From contig NZ_JACJSA010000019.1 in NCBI RefSeq assembly GCF_014697545.1, forward strand, positions 1 through 64,000: DNA of 64,000 nucleotides, read 5' to 3'. The notes under the pieces were generated by a model. The model ran no database searches. It saw nothing but the letters and a program-made list of their open reading frames with translations, and was not told the origin of the DNA. Made by a program: the position numbers and the translations under genes. The stretch comes from Oscillatoria sp. FACHB-1407 (lineage in GTDB: Bacteria > Cyanobacteriota > Cyanobacteriia > Elainellales > Elainellaceae). Below, piece by piece: positions 43,698-52,829 of this stretch; within the stretch, counting starts at the first letter, position 1, and each line of letters starts with the position of its first letter.

Positions 43698-45032
43698 AGG
43701 TGAATTTAGTTCTCGTAATGAGAGAAGGTATGTTTACACTTTGAATTGAGAGTAAAACATCAAATCTTTAACATCAAAATCACTGGTAGCAGCTTAAATC
43801 GACTGAAAAAATGCTCTGTTATTTGTGCCTGATTAAGTGCGAATGACAAACGATGCTTTTCCTAGTCTTTACTCATTAATCAAATAGAATTGCTGTAACG
43901 CAGCTTTATTTCAGTACTTACCTATAATTAGTTAGCTATAGCTAAACGTTCAATCCCTGGGTTAAACTAACCCCTTTAAAGTTGATTTTTAATGAAGTTT
44001 TCTGTTCTTCCTTATCAAAAAGGAAGCTAGAGGATCAATTGATACTAAATGCTTTAAAACTTAAGATTGCCTTTGTAAAGAGCTTTATGCTGTAAAACCT
44101 TCAGAATTATTAAACTTGTTAGTTAATAAGAAGCAAACAGTCCAAAAAACTTACTACTCAGATGCACACAAATAATCTCATCTAACAATCGTCAAAATGC
44201 TTAATAGGTAAAACTTCTCAGGATCTATGCTTTACTCAAATTGATATAAAAGGTTTAACCTTAATTCAACTCATTGCACATATTCAAAATTCAAGTAAAT
44301 TGTCTACCTACTAAAATGACGATTATTTTTACAATCGAGTCAACTCAGAATATATCTTTCTTAATTAAAAAAAAATGATATGTCAACTGTGTAGAAGCAA
44401 AGTTTATACAATTCTCATCGAGAGAATCCATCTACTTTACTTAAATTTCTCCTGAGTAGGGGCAAAATACTATCCCAATCACTTGCTCAGTGCCGATTCT
44501 TTAATACTCTGCCGCTACCTTATCACCAGCGCAGCGCAATCGCGCAAGATGGAAAACAGCCTCACTCAAACTAGATTGGTTGTACTTCTAGCTTCCTCGA
44601 GTGAGACTTCAACTTGCAGAATCTTTGTTGCGTATGGTACGAAGCTGCCTATTAGCAATGCGGAATGCAGTGTTACTCCTCACTCTGAACTTAGATACAT
44701 AAGTTAAGCAAAACTGTAACTTGTAAATTTTTCCTGTAATAGAAAAAATTCTGAGTATATTAGGGTAGCTACCAGATTTACTTCGAGGTGCATGTGAAAA
44801 GCTACTGATCCTTATTTAGCAGTAGCTTTATAAAGCTCTGTGGTGTACACCTTGATTCAGTTTGAGTTTTTTAATACTTCTAACATTGAACTATTGATTT
44901 GCTTGAATCATCAATTCAATTTAGAAGAAACAACGGTTGGGGGAGAAGAACCTTCCGTATTTTCCAGAAAAATTATAAATTTTTCGTAGTCAAGTCAATC
45001 TCTGAAATTCAGTTCTCAAAGAGACAAGGGAA
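43698..45032. other. 1.3-kb AT-rich gap, no supported gene
   Basis: It lies between the divergent glycosyltransferase and GT-C-like genes. It is about two-thirds A/T with no HIP1 site. A 74-codon open frame at 44483 is slightly less AT-rich (44480-44700) but has no ribosome-binding site or recognisable pattern. It may be a decayed gene region. Confidence 0.4.
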
Positions 45033-46775
45033 ATGCCAGACCTTATTTTTTTTGCATACTCTAAAAAAGAAATAGCTTTTCTCTTCATATGGTTAATCAC
45101 TCTAATCATTCCCGTGATATATGGCATCACTAATGTATATAGAGGTTACAGAGACCTGAGTTTATCTATCCAAGAGATTGATATTGATAATGACAAACAA
45201 ACATCCTGGAAATATCGTGTCAAGGTTTATCTTTTACCTGTAGTTCTTTTCACTATATTCATTTTTTACACTTATTTGATTCTATATAATGCTGATTTTG
45301 CCGGAAATGATTATAGCCAAATTACACTCTATACGGTGAGAGATAAGCTTTACAGTATGCCAATCTGGGAGAGATCAGGGCGATTTTGGCCTCTGGGATT
45401 TCAAGAGTTTAACTTTGTTAGTCTCTTTGGGAAAGAGCCCATTATTTACTTCTCAGTATCTATCCTACAACTCTTAGTAGTATTAATCTGTTTATTTTTA
45501 ATCTCTTGGGATTTTAATCCAATTCAGAGCACTTTCATGGTGCTATTGCTGATAGCTACTCCAAGTTTTGTAAAGGTTTATTTTGATCTTATTTATCCTG
45601 AGAGAAATATTATTTTTTGGTTAGCAATTTTTGTGCTATCTATACAACGTTGGGAAAGATCTAAACCTCGTTTTACCCTTTGCGTGGCTTTGATAGCAGC
45701 TCAATTTTCCCTTTACTACAAAGAACCTGTATTCATTCTGATCAGTAGTTTTTCAATTTTACGTCTGGCTTTAGCACTTTTGCGTGAAAGACAGAATAGA
45801 AACCGCATAAATCTATATCACTTCATTCGTCGCCAGTGGATGGATTTTTCTCTATTAATATTGTCATTCATTTTTCTGCTACTATACTTAGTTTTTATTC
45901 TGCCAAGCGTTGAAACTAGTTACAATGCCGAAAGAAATGTCAACATAACAGAATTAGACGTTTTTGTAAGCTACATCAAAGCAGATCCTTTGCTATCAAT
46001 ATTGATTTCAGTTCTCTTTTTTAGAGTAATTATTCTAAGTATTAGAAAGAGGTCGATAAATACTTTTTGGGATCCTCTTGCAATCGGTGCCATTCTATAT
46101 TTTCTCGCTTATGTTAAGCTCCGACTGAATAGTTGGTATTATATGGCTCCTGTTGATTTCATCAGCATCCTGTATATTGGCTGGGTAGTCCATAAGATAA
46201 TCAAACATCAAAGAAAGAGATTAGCTCTATTAATAATAGGAGCCCTTGCTTGTGTGATATTTTTCAACAATCTTAGTTTCTCTTCAGCTTATATTCTAAA
46301 TCTAAAAAAAGAATGGGATGGTCGAGTTCAGCTTGCTAGTTTTCTCAGGAGTTATCAACCTGATGAAGTTGCCGATAACACCGAAATTTTCTTTCCATCT
46401 ACTCGCAGCTATCAGGTAAATGAAGTAGCTGTTTATCTTGATTATAAAGGGGTAGCCCTACTCCCCGAAAATTACCACAATTTGGTTATTTCAGAGCAGA
46501 CTAACATACCTTTGAAAATAATCACTCTCAAGGGAGAGACTTGCATAAAGCGTTACGGATGTTACGAAGCTGAGGAGTTAAAGTCTGGCAATTTGGTCGT
46601 GATTATGCCAGACCAAGGAAGAACGGTGAGGGATGTTTTGCAGAACTATGAAGTAGGATTCAATCTTCTATTTCACTATCAACCTGAGTTTTCAAGTATA
46701 GAAAGACTCTTATTATTTTTATCTAACCTTCGCGAGCTTTCAGATAAAGACATTTACGTCTTAGTGAAAAATTAG
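45033..46775 (+). CDS. Polytopic membrane protein, GT-C glycosyltransferase-like
   Basis: A 580-residue protein with about 10-12 membrane segments from residue 12 to about 420, and a soluble C-terminal domain (about 430-580). The first large loop holds NADFAGNDYSQ followed by WERSGRFWPLGFQE. An acidic residue pair in this loop and the Gly-Arg-Phe-Trp pattern recall GtrC/GT-C enzymes that use lipid-linked sugars. The pairing with a GtrB-like gene nearby supports this, but the family assignment is inference. The gene is very AT-rich and HIP1-free, suggesting transfer. The start is ATG 45033 with AAGGGAA just upstream. Confidence 0.65.
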   Translation: MPDLIFFAYSKKEIAFLFIWLITLIIPVIYGITNVYRGYRDLSLSIQEIDIDNDKQTSWKYRVKVYLLPVVLFTIFIFYTYLILYNADFAGNDYSQITLYTVRDKLYSMPIWERSGRFWPLGFQEFNFVSLFGKEPIIYFSVSILQLLVVLICLFLISWDFNPIQSTFMVLLLIATPSFVKVYFDLIYPERNIIFWLAIFVLSIQRWERSKPRFTLCVALIAAQFSLYYKEPVFILISSFSILRLALALLRERQNRNRINLYHFIRRQWMDFSLLILSFIFLLLYLVFILPSVETSYNAERNVNITELDVFVSYIKADPLLSILISVLFFRVIILSIRKRSINTFWDPLAIGAILYFLAYVKLRLNSWYYMAPVDFISILYIGWVVHKIIKHQRKRLALLIIGALACVIFFNNLSFSSAYILNLKKEWDGRVQLASFLRSYQPDEVADNTEIFFPSTRSYQVNEVAVYLDYKGVALLPENYHNLVISEQTNIPLKIITLKGETCIKRYGCYEAEELKSGNLVVIMPDQGRTVRDVLQNYEVGFNLLFHYQPEFSSIERLLLFLSNLRELSDKDIYVLVKN

Positions 46776-47179
46776 AATCTTAAACAATACAACAAATCAT
46801 TTTTCTGCTCTAGAGCCTCAAAAAGTTCATTCATAGCTGTCTTTAACTCAGATAACTATGCAGTTATGCTTGTGGTTCGCACAGGAGTATTTGACGACAA
46901 TACCCCGGCTAGATTCTACTGGTACTAGTTTGACTCAGCTTGCGATCGCAACCCTAATAAATGCAGTTTTTCGCAAATTAGAGATTTAAAGACGCATGAG
47001 TGAATTTAGTCCAGTCTGTAGCTAACTGATTGACAACGTAATCTTTATCGTCATGGCTCTAAATAAGAAATATCGTTAATTTTTGTAATGAGATCCATTT
47101 TGTAGTCTTTGCTACAGATTTTTTTGTTATATTAACTAAAGAACGAATTTTTCATATAGTTTTTCGGAGAACCCTCACT
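46776..47179. other. Intergenic region upstream of the small conserved protein
   Basis: 404 bp. The segment 47090-47165 is AT-rich with a possible -10 (TATATT at about 47137) upstream of the 67-residue gene and GGAGAA at 47166. A HIP1 site reappears at about 46941. No other gene is seen. Confidence 0.45.
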
Positions 47180-47383
47180 ATGTCTACTCAAGATCAAGCT
47201 CGTGCTTTAATGATGCGTCATCACCACATGATCAAAAATCGTCAGCAGTCCATGCTAAGTCGCGTTGCGGCTGAGGTTGGCATGGATGCAGCAGAAGCAT
47301 CTCACTATTGGAATCACATTCAAGGTAAACCCCATCCAACCTTTGCTAAAGATTACGATCGCAGCCATGTTTCTCTGAGCTAG
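47180..47383 (+). CDS. Small conserved cyanobacterial protein (unknown function)
   Basis: A 67-residue soluble protein: MSTQDQARALMMRHHHMIKN, then RQQSMLSRVAAEVGM, then a C-terminal SHYWNHIQGKPHPTF. It is His-rich (eight histidines) and mostly helical. A good Shine-Dalgarno (GGAGAA) precedes the ATG, and a GNRA-loop terminator follows, so it is a real independent gene. I recall similar small proteins in other cyanobacteria but no function. Confidence 0.75.
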   Translation: MSTQDQARALMMRHHHMIKNRQQSMLSRVAAEVGMDAAEASHYWNHIQGKPHPTFAKDYDRSHVSLS

Positions 47384-47450
47384 TCAACTGCACTAAGCTA
47401 TTGGATGCAGGTGGGTTCCCTTGACAAAAATTGAATGATTTTTAAATGTG

Positions 47451-47476
47451 GGGCGTTTTCCGAAAGGGGGACGCCC
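47451..47476 (+). terminator. Terminator with GAAA tetraloop
   Basis: GGGCGTTTTCC-GAAA-GGGGGACGCCC is an 11-bp stem with three G-T wobbles and a GNRA loop, followed by TTTAGG. It lies 67 bp after the small gene's stop. Confidence 0.75.
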
Positions 47477-47571
47477 TTTAGGCAAGTTAGGACTTACGGT
47501 AAGTTACAAAGCAGTGCTTTGCATAAAAGATTGACGTACACTAGGCTTCACGTTTGTGAGAAGGAGCAATC

Positions 47572-47991
47572 ATGACTCGAGCGATTATGGAAACCGAAAA
47601 AGGCACTATTCATCTCGATTTGTTTGATGAAGATGCTCCCAATACTGTTAAAAACTTTGTCAGCCTGGCTGAGAAGGGGTTTTATGACGGATTGACCTTC
47701 CACCGAGTGATCCCCAATTTTATGATTCAAGGGGGATGCCCTTACGGCACTGGTACAGGTGGCCCCGGTTACAAAATTAAATGCGAAATTAATCAAAACA
47801 AGCACGTAGCTGGAACGCTGTCGATGGCTCACGCAGGTAAGGACACAGGTGGCAGCCAGTTCTTTATTTGCCATTCCCCTCAACCTCATCTCGACGGAGT
47901 CCACACCACCTTTGGGCAAACCCAAGATATGGATGTTGTTAATGCAATTCGGAAGGGGGATAAAATTCTCTCTGTAAAGATCGAAGCGTAA
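47572..47991 (+). CDS. Peptidyl-prolyl cis-trans isomerase (cyclophilin type)
   Basis: A 139-residue cytosolic cyclophilin. The pattern [20 protein letters not shown], the catalytic Arg of [24 protein letters not shown] (in part) and [13 protein letters not shown] are all present. It is the compact bacterial PpiB-like form without signal peptide, a protein-folding helper. GAAGGAG precedes the ATG by six bases. argJ lies 85 bp downstream on the same strand. Confidence 0.95.
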   Translation: MTRAIMETEKGTIHLDLFDEDAPNTVKNFVSLAEKGFYDGLTFHRVIPNFMIQGGCPYGTGTGGPGYKIKCEINQNKHVAGTLSMAHAGKDTGGSQFFICHSPQPHLDGVHTTFGQTQDMDVVNAIRKGDKILSVKIEA

Positions 47992-48076
47992 GGGTTTCTG
48001 ATGGGAAACTATTCCCCTGATGGGGGAGTTGAACACCACCGTTACGTGTGAGTGAACGTGGGTTGAGAAATTGACA

Positions 48077-49318
48077 ATGGCAAATTGGCAGGAAGTGTCG
48101 GGTGGGGTGACGGCTCCTAAGGGATATCGAGCAGCAGGTATTGCTGCTGGCTTGAAACCTTCAGGGGCACCAGATTTAGCATTGATTGTGTCGGATGTAG
48201 AGGCGATCGCCGCTGGGGTTTTTACTACGAGCCAGGTCAAAGCCGCTTGTGTCGATTATTGTCGGCAGCGGTTACAAGCCAAGGGCAGTGCTCAAGCCAT
48301 TCTCTGCAATGCAGGGCAGGCAAATGCGGCAACAGGTGCTCAGGGATGGGCAGACGCGATCGAAAGTGCTCAAGTTTTAGCAGAGGCATTGGGCATCTCA
48401 GCGGATTCGGTTTTGGTTGCTTCCACCGGAGTGATCGGACAGCGGATCAAAATGGACGCTTTGAAAGCGGGCATCCCCAAGTTGGTTGCTGCGGCAAGTG
48501 ACCAGGGTTCTGACGAAGCAGCGAAAGCCATCATCACTACCGATTTAGTCACCAAAAGCATTGCGCTGGAGACCACAATGGATGGTCGCCCTGTGCGGAT
48601 CGGTGGGATCAGCAAAGGCTCTGGCATGATTCACCCGAACATGGCAACGATGTTGGCATTTGTCACTTGTGACGCGGCAATCTCACCCCACCTCTGGCAA
48701 GACATGGTGCGGCGAGCGGCGGACAAGAGCTTTAACCAAATCACGGTCGATGGTGATACCAGCACCAACGATACGCTGTTAGCTCTCGCCAATGGACAAT
48801 CGCGTACCCCAGCCATTACCGACGCTGGCGCAGATGCCGATAAATTAGAGGCAATGCTAACCGAGGTGTGTATGCACCTGGCAAAGGCGATCGCCCGCGA
48901 TGGAGAAGGTGCCACCTGTCTGATCGAAGTGCGAGTCTCTGGGGCAGCTGATGATGCCTCTGCTCGTCAGGTCGCTCGTACAATTGCCGGATCAGCCCTG
49001 TTTAAGTCAGCCGTGTTTGGGCGTGATCCCAATTGGGGCAGGATTGCTGCCGCTGCCGGTCGAGCAGGAGTACCCTTTGACCAGAACAACCTACGGGTAC
49101 AACTGGGTGATTTTGTGTTGATGGAACATGGTCAACCCTTAGCGTTCGATCGCCCTGCTGCCAGTGCTTATCTTAAACAAGCTTCCCAAGGCGAATATCT
49201 CAAAACTGACACTGTTTTAGTGTCCGTCAGTTTGGGACAAGGTCCCGGTTCAGGCATTGCCTGGGGCTGTGACCTCAGCTATGACTACGTCAAAATCAAC
49301 GCGGAATACACCACCTGA
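48077..49318 (+). CDS. argJ: Bifunctional ornithine acetyltransferase/N-acetylglutamate synthase
   Basis: Transfers acetyl between N-acetylornithine and glutamate in arginine biosynthesis and, in bifunctional forms, also makes N-acetylglutamate. It is 413 residues. The self-cleavage site is the Ala-Thr of HPNMATMLAF, with catalytic Thr at residue 191. FGRDPNWGRIAAAAGRAG and the C-terminal KINAEYTT are typical. ATG 48077 (MANWQEVSGG) is used; the TTG two codons upstream is not needed. Confidence 0.96.
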   Translation: MANWQEVSGGVTAPKGYRAAGIAAGLKPSGAPDLALIVSDVEAIAAGVFTTSQVKAACVDYCRQRLQAKGSAQAILCNAGQANAATGAQGWADAIESAQVLAEALGISADSVLVASTGVIGQRIKMDALKAGIPKLVAAASDQGSDEAAKAIITTDLVTKSIALETTMDGRPVRIGGISKGSGMIHPNMATMLAFVTCDAAISPHLWQDMVRRAADKSFNQITVDGDTSTNDTLLALANGQSRTPAITDAGADADKLEAMLTEVCMHLAKAIARDGEGATCLIEVRVSGAADDASARQVARTIAGSALFKSAVFGRDPNWGRIAAAAGRAGVPFDQNNLRVQLGDFVLMEHGQPLAFDRPAASAYLKQASQGEYLKTDTVLVSVSLGQGPGSGIAWGCDLSYDYVKINAEYTT

Positions 49319-49604
49319 TGGTCTACCCAGGAATAGCAAGCTTGGGTGATGTAGGAGAAGAATGAAGAGAGAAAAATAAAAGAATGAAGAGTGAAGCGTG
49401 GAGAGTGAAGAGCTAGTCAGCAGCGGTCATTCAGGCTGTTAAAACGTGTTTGTTACCCATTTCACTTGCTTGCGTATCCATGGCAAGCTAACCCACCAAA
49501 ATCACCGCAGTGAATCCATCTCTTCCAAACCCGCCTCTTTTCTTCTTTTCCCCTTCTTTTTTCCCTCTTCTCTCCTCCTTATCCTTCCGACTTCCCTTTC
49601 ACTT

Positions 49605-50471
49605 ATGAATCTTCAAACGATTGCTAAAGGACAAACCATCTACCCCATCAGCGCAATCCGCAACAACCGCGCCTTAATTCAATCAGTGCAAATGTCTCTC
49701 AATCAAATGGGTTTTACCGTCGGCAGGGCAGATGGAGTCTGGGGGCAAGGCACTGACACAGCATTTCAAGCCTTTGTGCAACGGTATGGCTTTAAACCTG
49801 GAGAGATTTCCCCACGGGTTGCCCGGTTCATTGTCGATTCGGTTGGGGTCACAGTGCCACCCACTCCGACCACGAATCCCGCGCCTCCTCGACCTAATCC
49901 AACCCCAACCCCTCAACCCCCTCGACCCAATCCAACCCCTCAACCCTCTGGCGATATCTTTGGGGAGGCACTCAAGTTTTCGTTGCGCTGGGAAGGGGGC
50001 TATGTGAACCATCCCAATGACATTGGGGGCGAAACCAACAAGGGCGTTACAGCATCCACCTATGCCAGTTATCGCCGCAGCAAAGGGCTTTCCAATCAAA
50101 GCGTTCGCTACATCACCGATGCAGAGGTCTATGAGATTTATCGGGATATGTATTGGCGACCTGCCAACTGTGACTTGAAGACACGAGCACTGGCGATCGT
50201 CCATTTTGATACAGCAGTTAATTTTGGAGTCGGGGGCTCTACTATATTCCTACAGGAAGTGTTGGGACTCAGAGCAGATGGAGGTTATGGCCCGATAACG
50301 CGGGAGGCTGTGAGCCGAGCTAACAACGCCGCAACGGCACGACGCTATTGTCAGGCAAGAATTGACTATCGCTATCAACGGGTCAAACAGAATCCCAGTC
50401 AGAATGACTTTCTACAGGGGTGGCTAAACCGAGACGAAGCGTTATTGCGATACATCTCAAACATGGCATGA
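49605..50471 (+). CDS. GH108 muramidase with peptidoglycan-binding domain, copy 1
   Basis: A 288-residue protein: an N-terminal PG_binding_1-like domain (about 20-75; LIQSVQMSLNQMGFTVGRAD) and a Pro-rich linker (PPTPTTNPAPPRPNPTPTPQ and more). A GH108/ZliS lysozyme domain (about 120-225) has catalytic Glu 130 in RWEGGYVNHPNDIGGETNKG, then a PG_binding_3-like end (FLQEVLGLRADGGYGPIT). This domain order is shared with phage endolysins and secreted muramidases. It has no signal peptide, so export or release is unexplained. ATG 49605 is chosen because the 53-codon extension reads as translated intergenic T-rich repeat. Confidence 0.88.
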   Translation: MNLQTIAKGQTIYPISAIRNNRALIQSVQMSLNQMGFTVGRADGVWGQGTDTAFQAFVQRYGFKPGEISPRVARFIVDSVGVTVPPTPTTNPAPPRPNPTPTPQPPRPNPTPQPSGDIFGEALKFSLRWEGGYVNHPNDIGGETNKGVTASTYASYRRSKGLSNQSVRYITDAEVYEIYRDMYWRPANCDLKTRALAIVHFDTAVNFGVGGSTIFLQEVLGLRADGGYGPITREAVSRANNAATARRYCQARIDYRYQRVKQNPSQNDFLQGWLNRDEALLRYISNMA

Positions 50472-50573
50472 TCTCGATGCGCCGCTATTGGCATCCTACA
50501 AACCCTTCGTTTCTACAAACCCCTCATTTATTGTTTCTTTCCTCATTCCCAGCTCTCTACTTCCCATTGAGTT

Positions 50574-51437
50574 ATGGATTTACAGACGATCGCCAAAGGA
50601 CAAACTGTTTATCCCATCAGTGCCATTCGTAATAACCGTGCGTTGATTCAATCGGTACAAATGGCATTGAACCAGATGGGCTTCACGGCTGGCAGAGCCG
50701 ATGGAGTGTGGAATCAAAGCACTGACACCGCCTTTCAAGCGTTTGTGCAGCGATATGGCTTTAGACCTGGAGAAATTTCTCCAAGAGTGGCTCGGTTCAT
50801 CATTAGTTCGGTTGGCGTGTCTACCCCTGTCCCGACTCCCAGTCCTGTCCCTCCTCGCCCTATCCCAACGCCCACTCCCCCTCGTCCGACTCCGACTCCC
50901 ACCCCTCAACCCTCCGGCAACATTTTTAATGAAGCCTTGCGGTTTTCGTTGCGGTGGGAAGGGGGCTATGTCAACCACCCCAATGATATCGGCGGTGAGA
51001 CGAATAAAGGAGTGACCGCCTCCACCTATGCCAGCTATCGCCGCAGGAAGGGACTCCCCAATCAAAGTGTTCGCTATATCACTGATGCTGAGGTGCATGA
51101 GATCTATTTGGATATGTATTGGCGACCAGCCAACTGTGATTTGAAAACGCGGGCATTGGCGATCGTCCACTTTGACACAGCGGTTAATTTTGGGGTCAGA
51201 GGCTCCACGATGTTTCTACAGGAGGTATTGGGACTCACCGTAGATGGTTCCTATGGTCCAATGACGCGGGATGCCTTGAGCCGAGCCAACAACTCGGCAA
51301 CCGCACGACGCTATTGCCAAGCCCGCATTGACTACCGCTATCGCCGAGTCAGCCAGGACAATAGCCAACGAGTCTTTTTGAACGGTTGGTTGAACCGGGA
51401 TAACGATTTGTTGCGCTATATCTCCAACATTTCCTAG
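50574..51437 (+). CDS. GH108 muramidase with peptidoglycan-binding domain, copy 2
   Basis: A 287-residue protein, about 80% identical to copy 1 over both domains. It has the same domain order, with catalytic Glu 129 and a Pro/Thr linker (PSPVPPRPIPTPTPPRPTP) that differs most between the copies. It starts at ATG 50574, 100 bp after copy 1. The leader regions of both copies contain TTCC/TTTC-rich sequence, so the duplication may include it. Tandem muramidases without signal peptides could be lysis or cell-wall remodelling enzymes. Confidence 0.88.
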   Translation: MDLQTIAKGQTVYPISAIRNNRALIQSVQMALNQMGFTAGRADGVWNQSTDTAFQAFVQRYGFRPGEISPRVARFIISSVGVSTPVPTPSPVPPRPIPTPTPPRPTPTPTPQPSGNIFNEALRFSLRWEGGYVNHPNDIGGETNKGVTASTYASYRRRKGLPNQSVRYITDAEVHEIYLDMYWRPANCDLKTRALAIVHFDTAVNFGVRGSTMFLQEVLGLTVDGSYGPMTRDALSRANNSATARRYCQARIDYRYRRVSQDNSQRVFLNGWLNRDNDLLRYISNIS

Positions 51438-51444
51438 TGGCGTT

Positions 51445-51843
51445 TTAGTGGGGGGTCGCTATCTGGATAGGGTTAGAGTTGAGTGGCTGACAGGCACTTA
51501 AGCCCAGCGTAGGATCAGCTTTGTAGGCTGCCTCTGGAACCCAGGTGGTGAGAGTGCGATCGCCCGAAATCACGTAGAGATATTGGGCATTGGGGTTGAA
51601 GTGGATACCTACTCTCAGGTTTGAGAAATCATCTTCGCAAATCTCAAAGCCAAATCGCACAATGATCTGAGCCACTAAGCACTCCGGCGTGTCGTCGGTC
51701 TCACCAGAGGTATCGCGCTCTTGCCAAAACTTCTCTAAAAATCGATTGAGGGTAGGCAATACTTTTTCGGGGCTACCATTGCGACTGGCATAGATAATGG
51801 CAGGATTCCCTTCGACGATGATGTGATAGGAGATGGCAGGCAT
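51445..51843 (-). CDS. Conserved cyanobacterial protein of unknown function
   Basis: A 132-residue protein starting MPAISYHIIVEGNPAIIYAS, with RVGIHFNPNAQYLYVIS near the middle and a C-terminus rich in Ser/Asn. It is a mostly beta pattern without membrane segment or catalytic motif. I believe it is widespread in cyanobacteria without assigned function. ATG 51843 is chosen because the 16-residue extension to 51891 has no family-like features. It is convergent with the muramidase gene, 7 bp apart, and follows larB on the same strand. Confidence 0.7.
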   Translation of the reverse strand: MPAISYHIIVEGNPAIIYASRNGSPEKVLPTLNRFLEKFWQERDTSGETDDTPECLVAQIIVRFGFEICEDDFSNLRVGIHFNPNAQYLYVISGDRTLTTWVPEAAYKADPTLGLSACQPLNSNPIQIATPH

Positions 51844-51905
51844 AGCAATTGAATGTGGCGATCGCCTAACTTTAGATGGATGTAAATCCAACGATCCTCA
51901 GCTTA

Positions 51906-52700
51906 TCAGGTTCCTTCAACCGGGATCTCAGATTGGAGCCGATTTGCCGTTCGTAAGATTTGTCCTGCCAGAACCGCTGCCCCAAAGCCATTGTCGATAT
52001 TGACAACACCAATCCCGGCAGCACAGGAGTTGAGCATCGTCAGCAGGGGTGCCAATCCACTAAAGTTTGCTCCATAACCCACACTGGTAGGAACGGCAAT
52101 CACCGGGCAATCTGCCAGTCCAGCAACCACACTGGGTAAGGCTCCCTCCATGCCTGCCACGACAATTAACACATCGGCTGTTTGGATCAAGTGTCGATTG
52201 TTGAGCAAGCGGTGAATCCCGGCTACACCAACATCCCACAGTCGTTTGACCTGAAAGCCAGATAACTCAGCCGTGACTGCGGCTTCTTCTGCGACCGCCA
52301 GATCAGCGGTGCCTGCGGAAAGCAGGGTAATCGTGCCAGGATGCTGGGGCGTGAGGGAATAGGGGGCGATCGCACAGATGCGTGCCATGTCGTAATAGCG
52401 CAGGTCGCGCACGCGTGGTTGAAGCTGGGCATAAACCTCTGGGGTAATCCGCGTTGCCATCACCACTGGGTTGCGTTCTCGCATCGCCCCCATGATTTGA
52501 ATGATTTGCTCAGGGGTTTTACCGGGACCCCAGATCACCTCTGGAAAGCCCGTTCTCAGCGATCGATGGTTGTCGATTTTTGCGAAGTCACCAACGGGTT
52601 CAAAGTCAAAGTGTTTGAGCTTTTCGAGAGCCGTGTCTGGGCTGACTTCACCCTGAGCCACAGCATTGAGTAAGTAACGGAGAGTATCGGGTTGAGTCAC
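51906..52700 (-). CDS. larB: Nickel-pincer cofactor biosynthesis protein LarB
   Basis: A 264-residue LarB-type NCAIR-mutase-like protein. In the lactate-racemase pathway LarB carboxylates and hydrolyses nicotinic acid adenine dinucleotide to start the nickel-pincer nucleotide. Motifs seen are TLLSAGTADLAVAEEAA, VVAGMEGALPSVVAGLADCP and VPTSVGYGANFSGLAPLLTM, the AIR-carboxylase-like core. The start is GTG 52700. larC, larE and larA are not in the window, so the rest of the pathway must be elsewhere if present. Confidence 0.93.
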   Translation of the reverse strand: MTQPDTLRYLLNAVAQGEVSPDTALEKLKHFDFEPVGDFAKIDNHRSLRTGFPEVIWGPGKTPEQIIQIMGAMRERNPVVMATRITPEVYAQLQPRVRDLRYYDMARICAIAPYSLTPQHPGTITLLSAGTADLAVAEEAAVTAELSGFQVKRLWDVGVAGIHRLLNNRHLIQTADVLIVVAGMEGALPSVVAGLADCPVIAVPTSVGYGANFSGLAPLLTMLNSCAAGIGVVNIDNGFGAAVLAGQILRTANRLQSEIPVEGT

Positions 52701-52801
52701 GGAGGAAAAAAAGGATAAACGATAAAGGGTGAAGGCTAAAGGATGAATGTGGAGATGGGTGGACGAATAGGATTTGAATTTTGATTGGTATTATTTTTTA
52801 T

Positions 52802-52829
52802 CCTTTAGCCTTCATCCTTTAGCCTTCAT
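52802..52829. repeat. CCTTTAG/CCTTCAT heptamers at the end of binding-protein gene 1
   Basis: Four 7-bp units (CCTTTAG, CCTTCAT, CCTTTAG, CCTTCAT). On the minus strand the stop TAA of the first peptide-binding protein (52821-52819) is formed within the units. Confidence 0.85.

Noticed and set aside
44483-44707. 74-codon ORF in the AT-rich gap
   Set aside because: No ribosome-binding site and no protein-like pattern, so it was left as gap sequence.
49683-50204. 173-codon antisense ORF in the muramidase gene (and its twin at 50580-51170)
   Set aside because: Mirror frames of the two GH108 genes; codon composition follows the sense genes.
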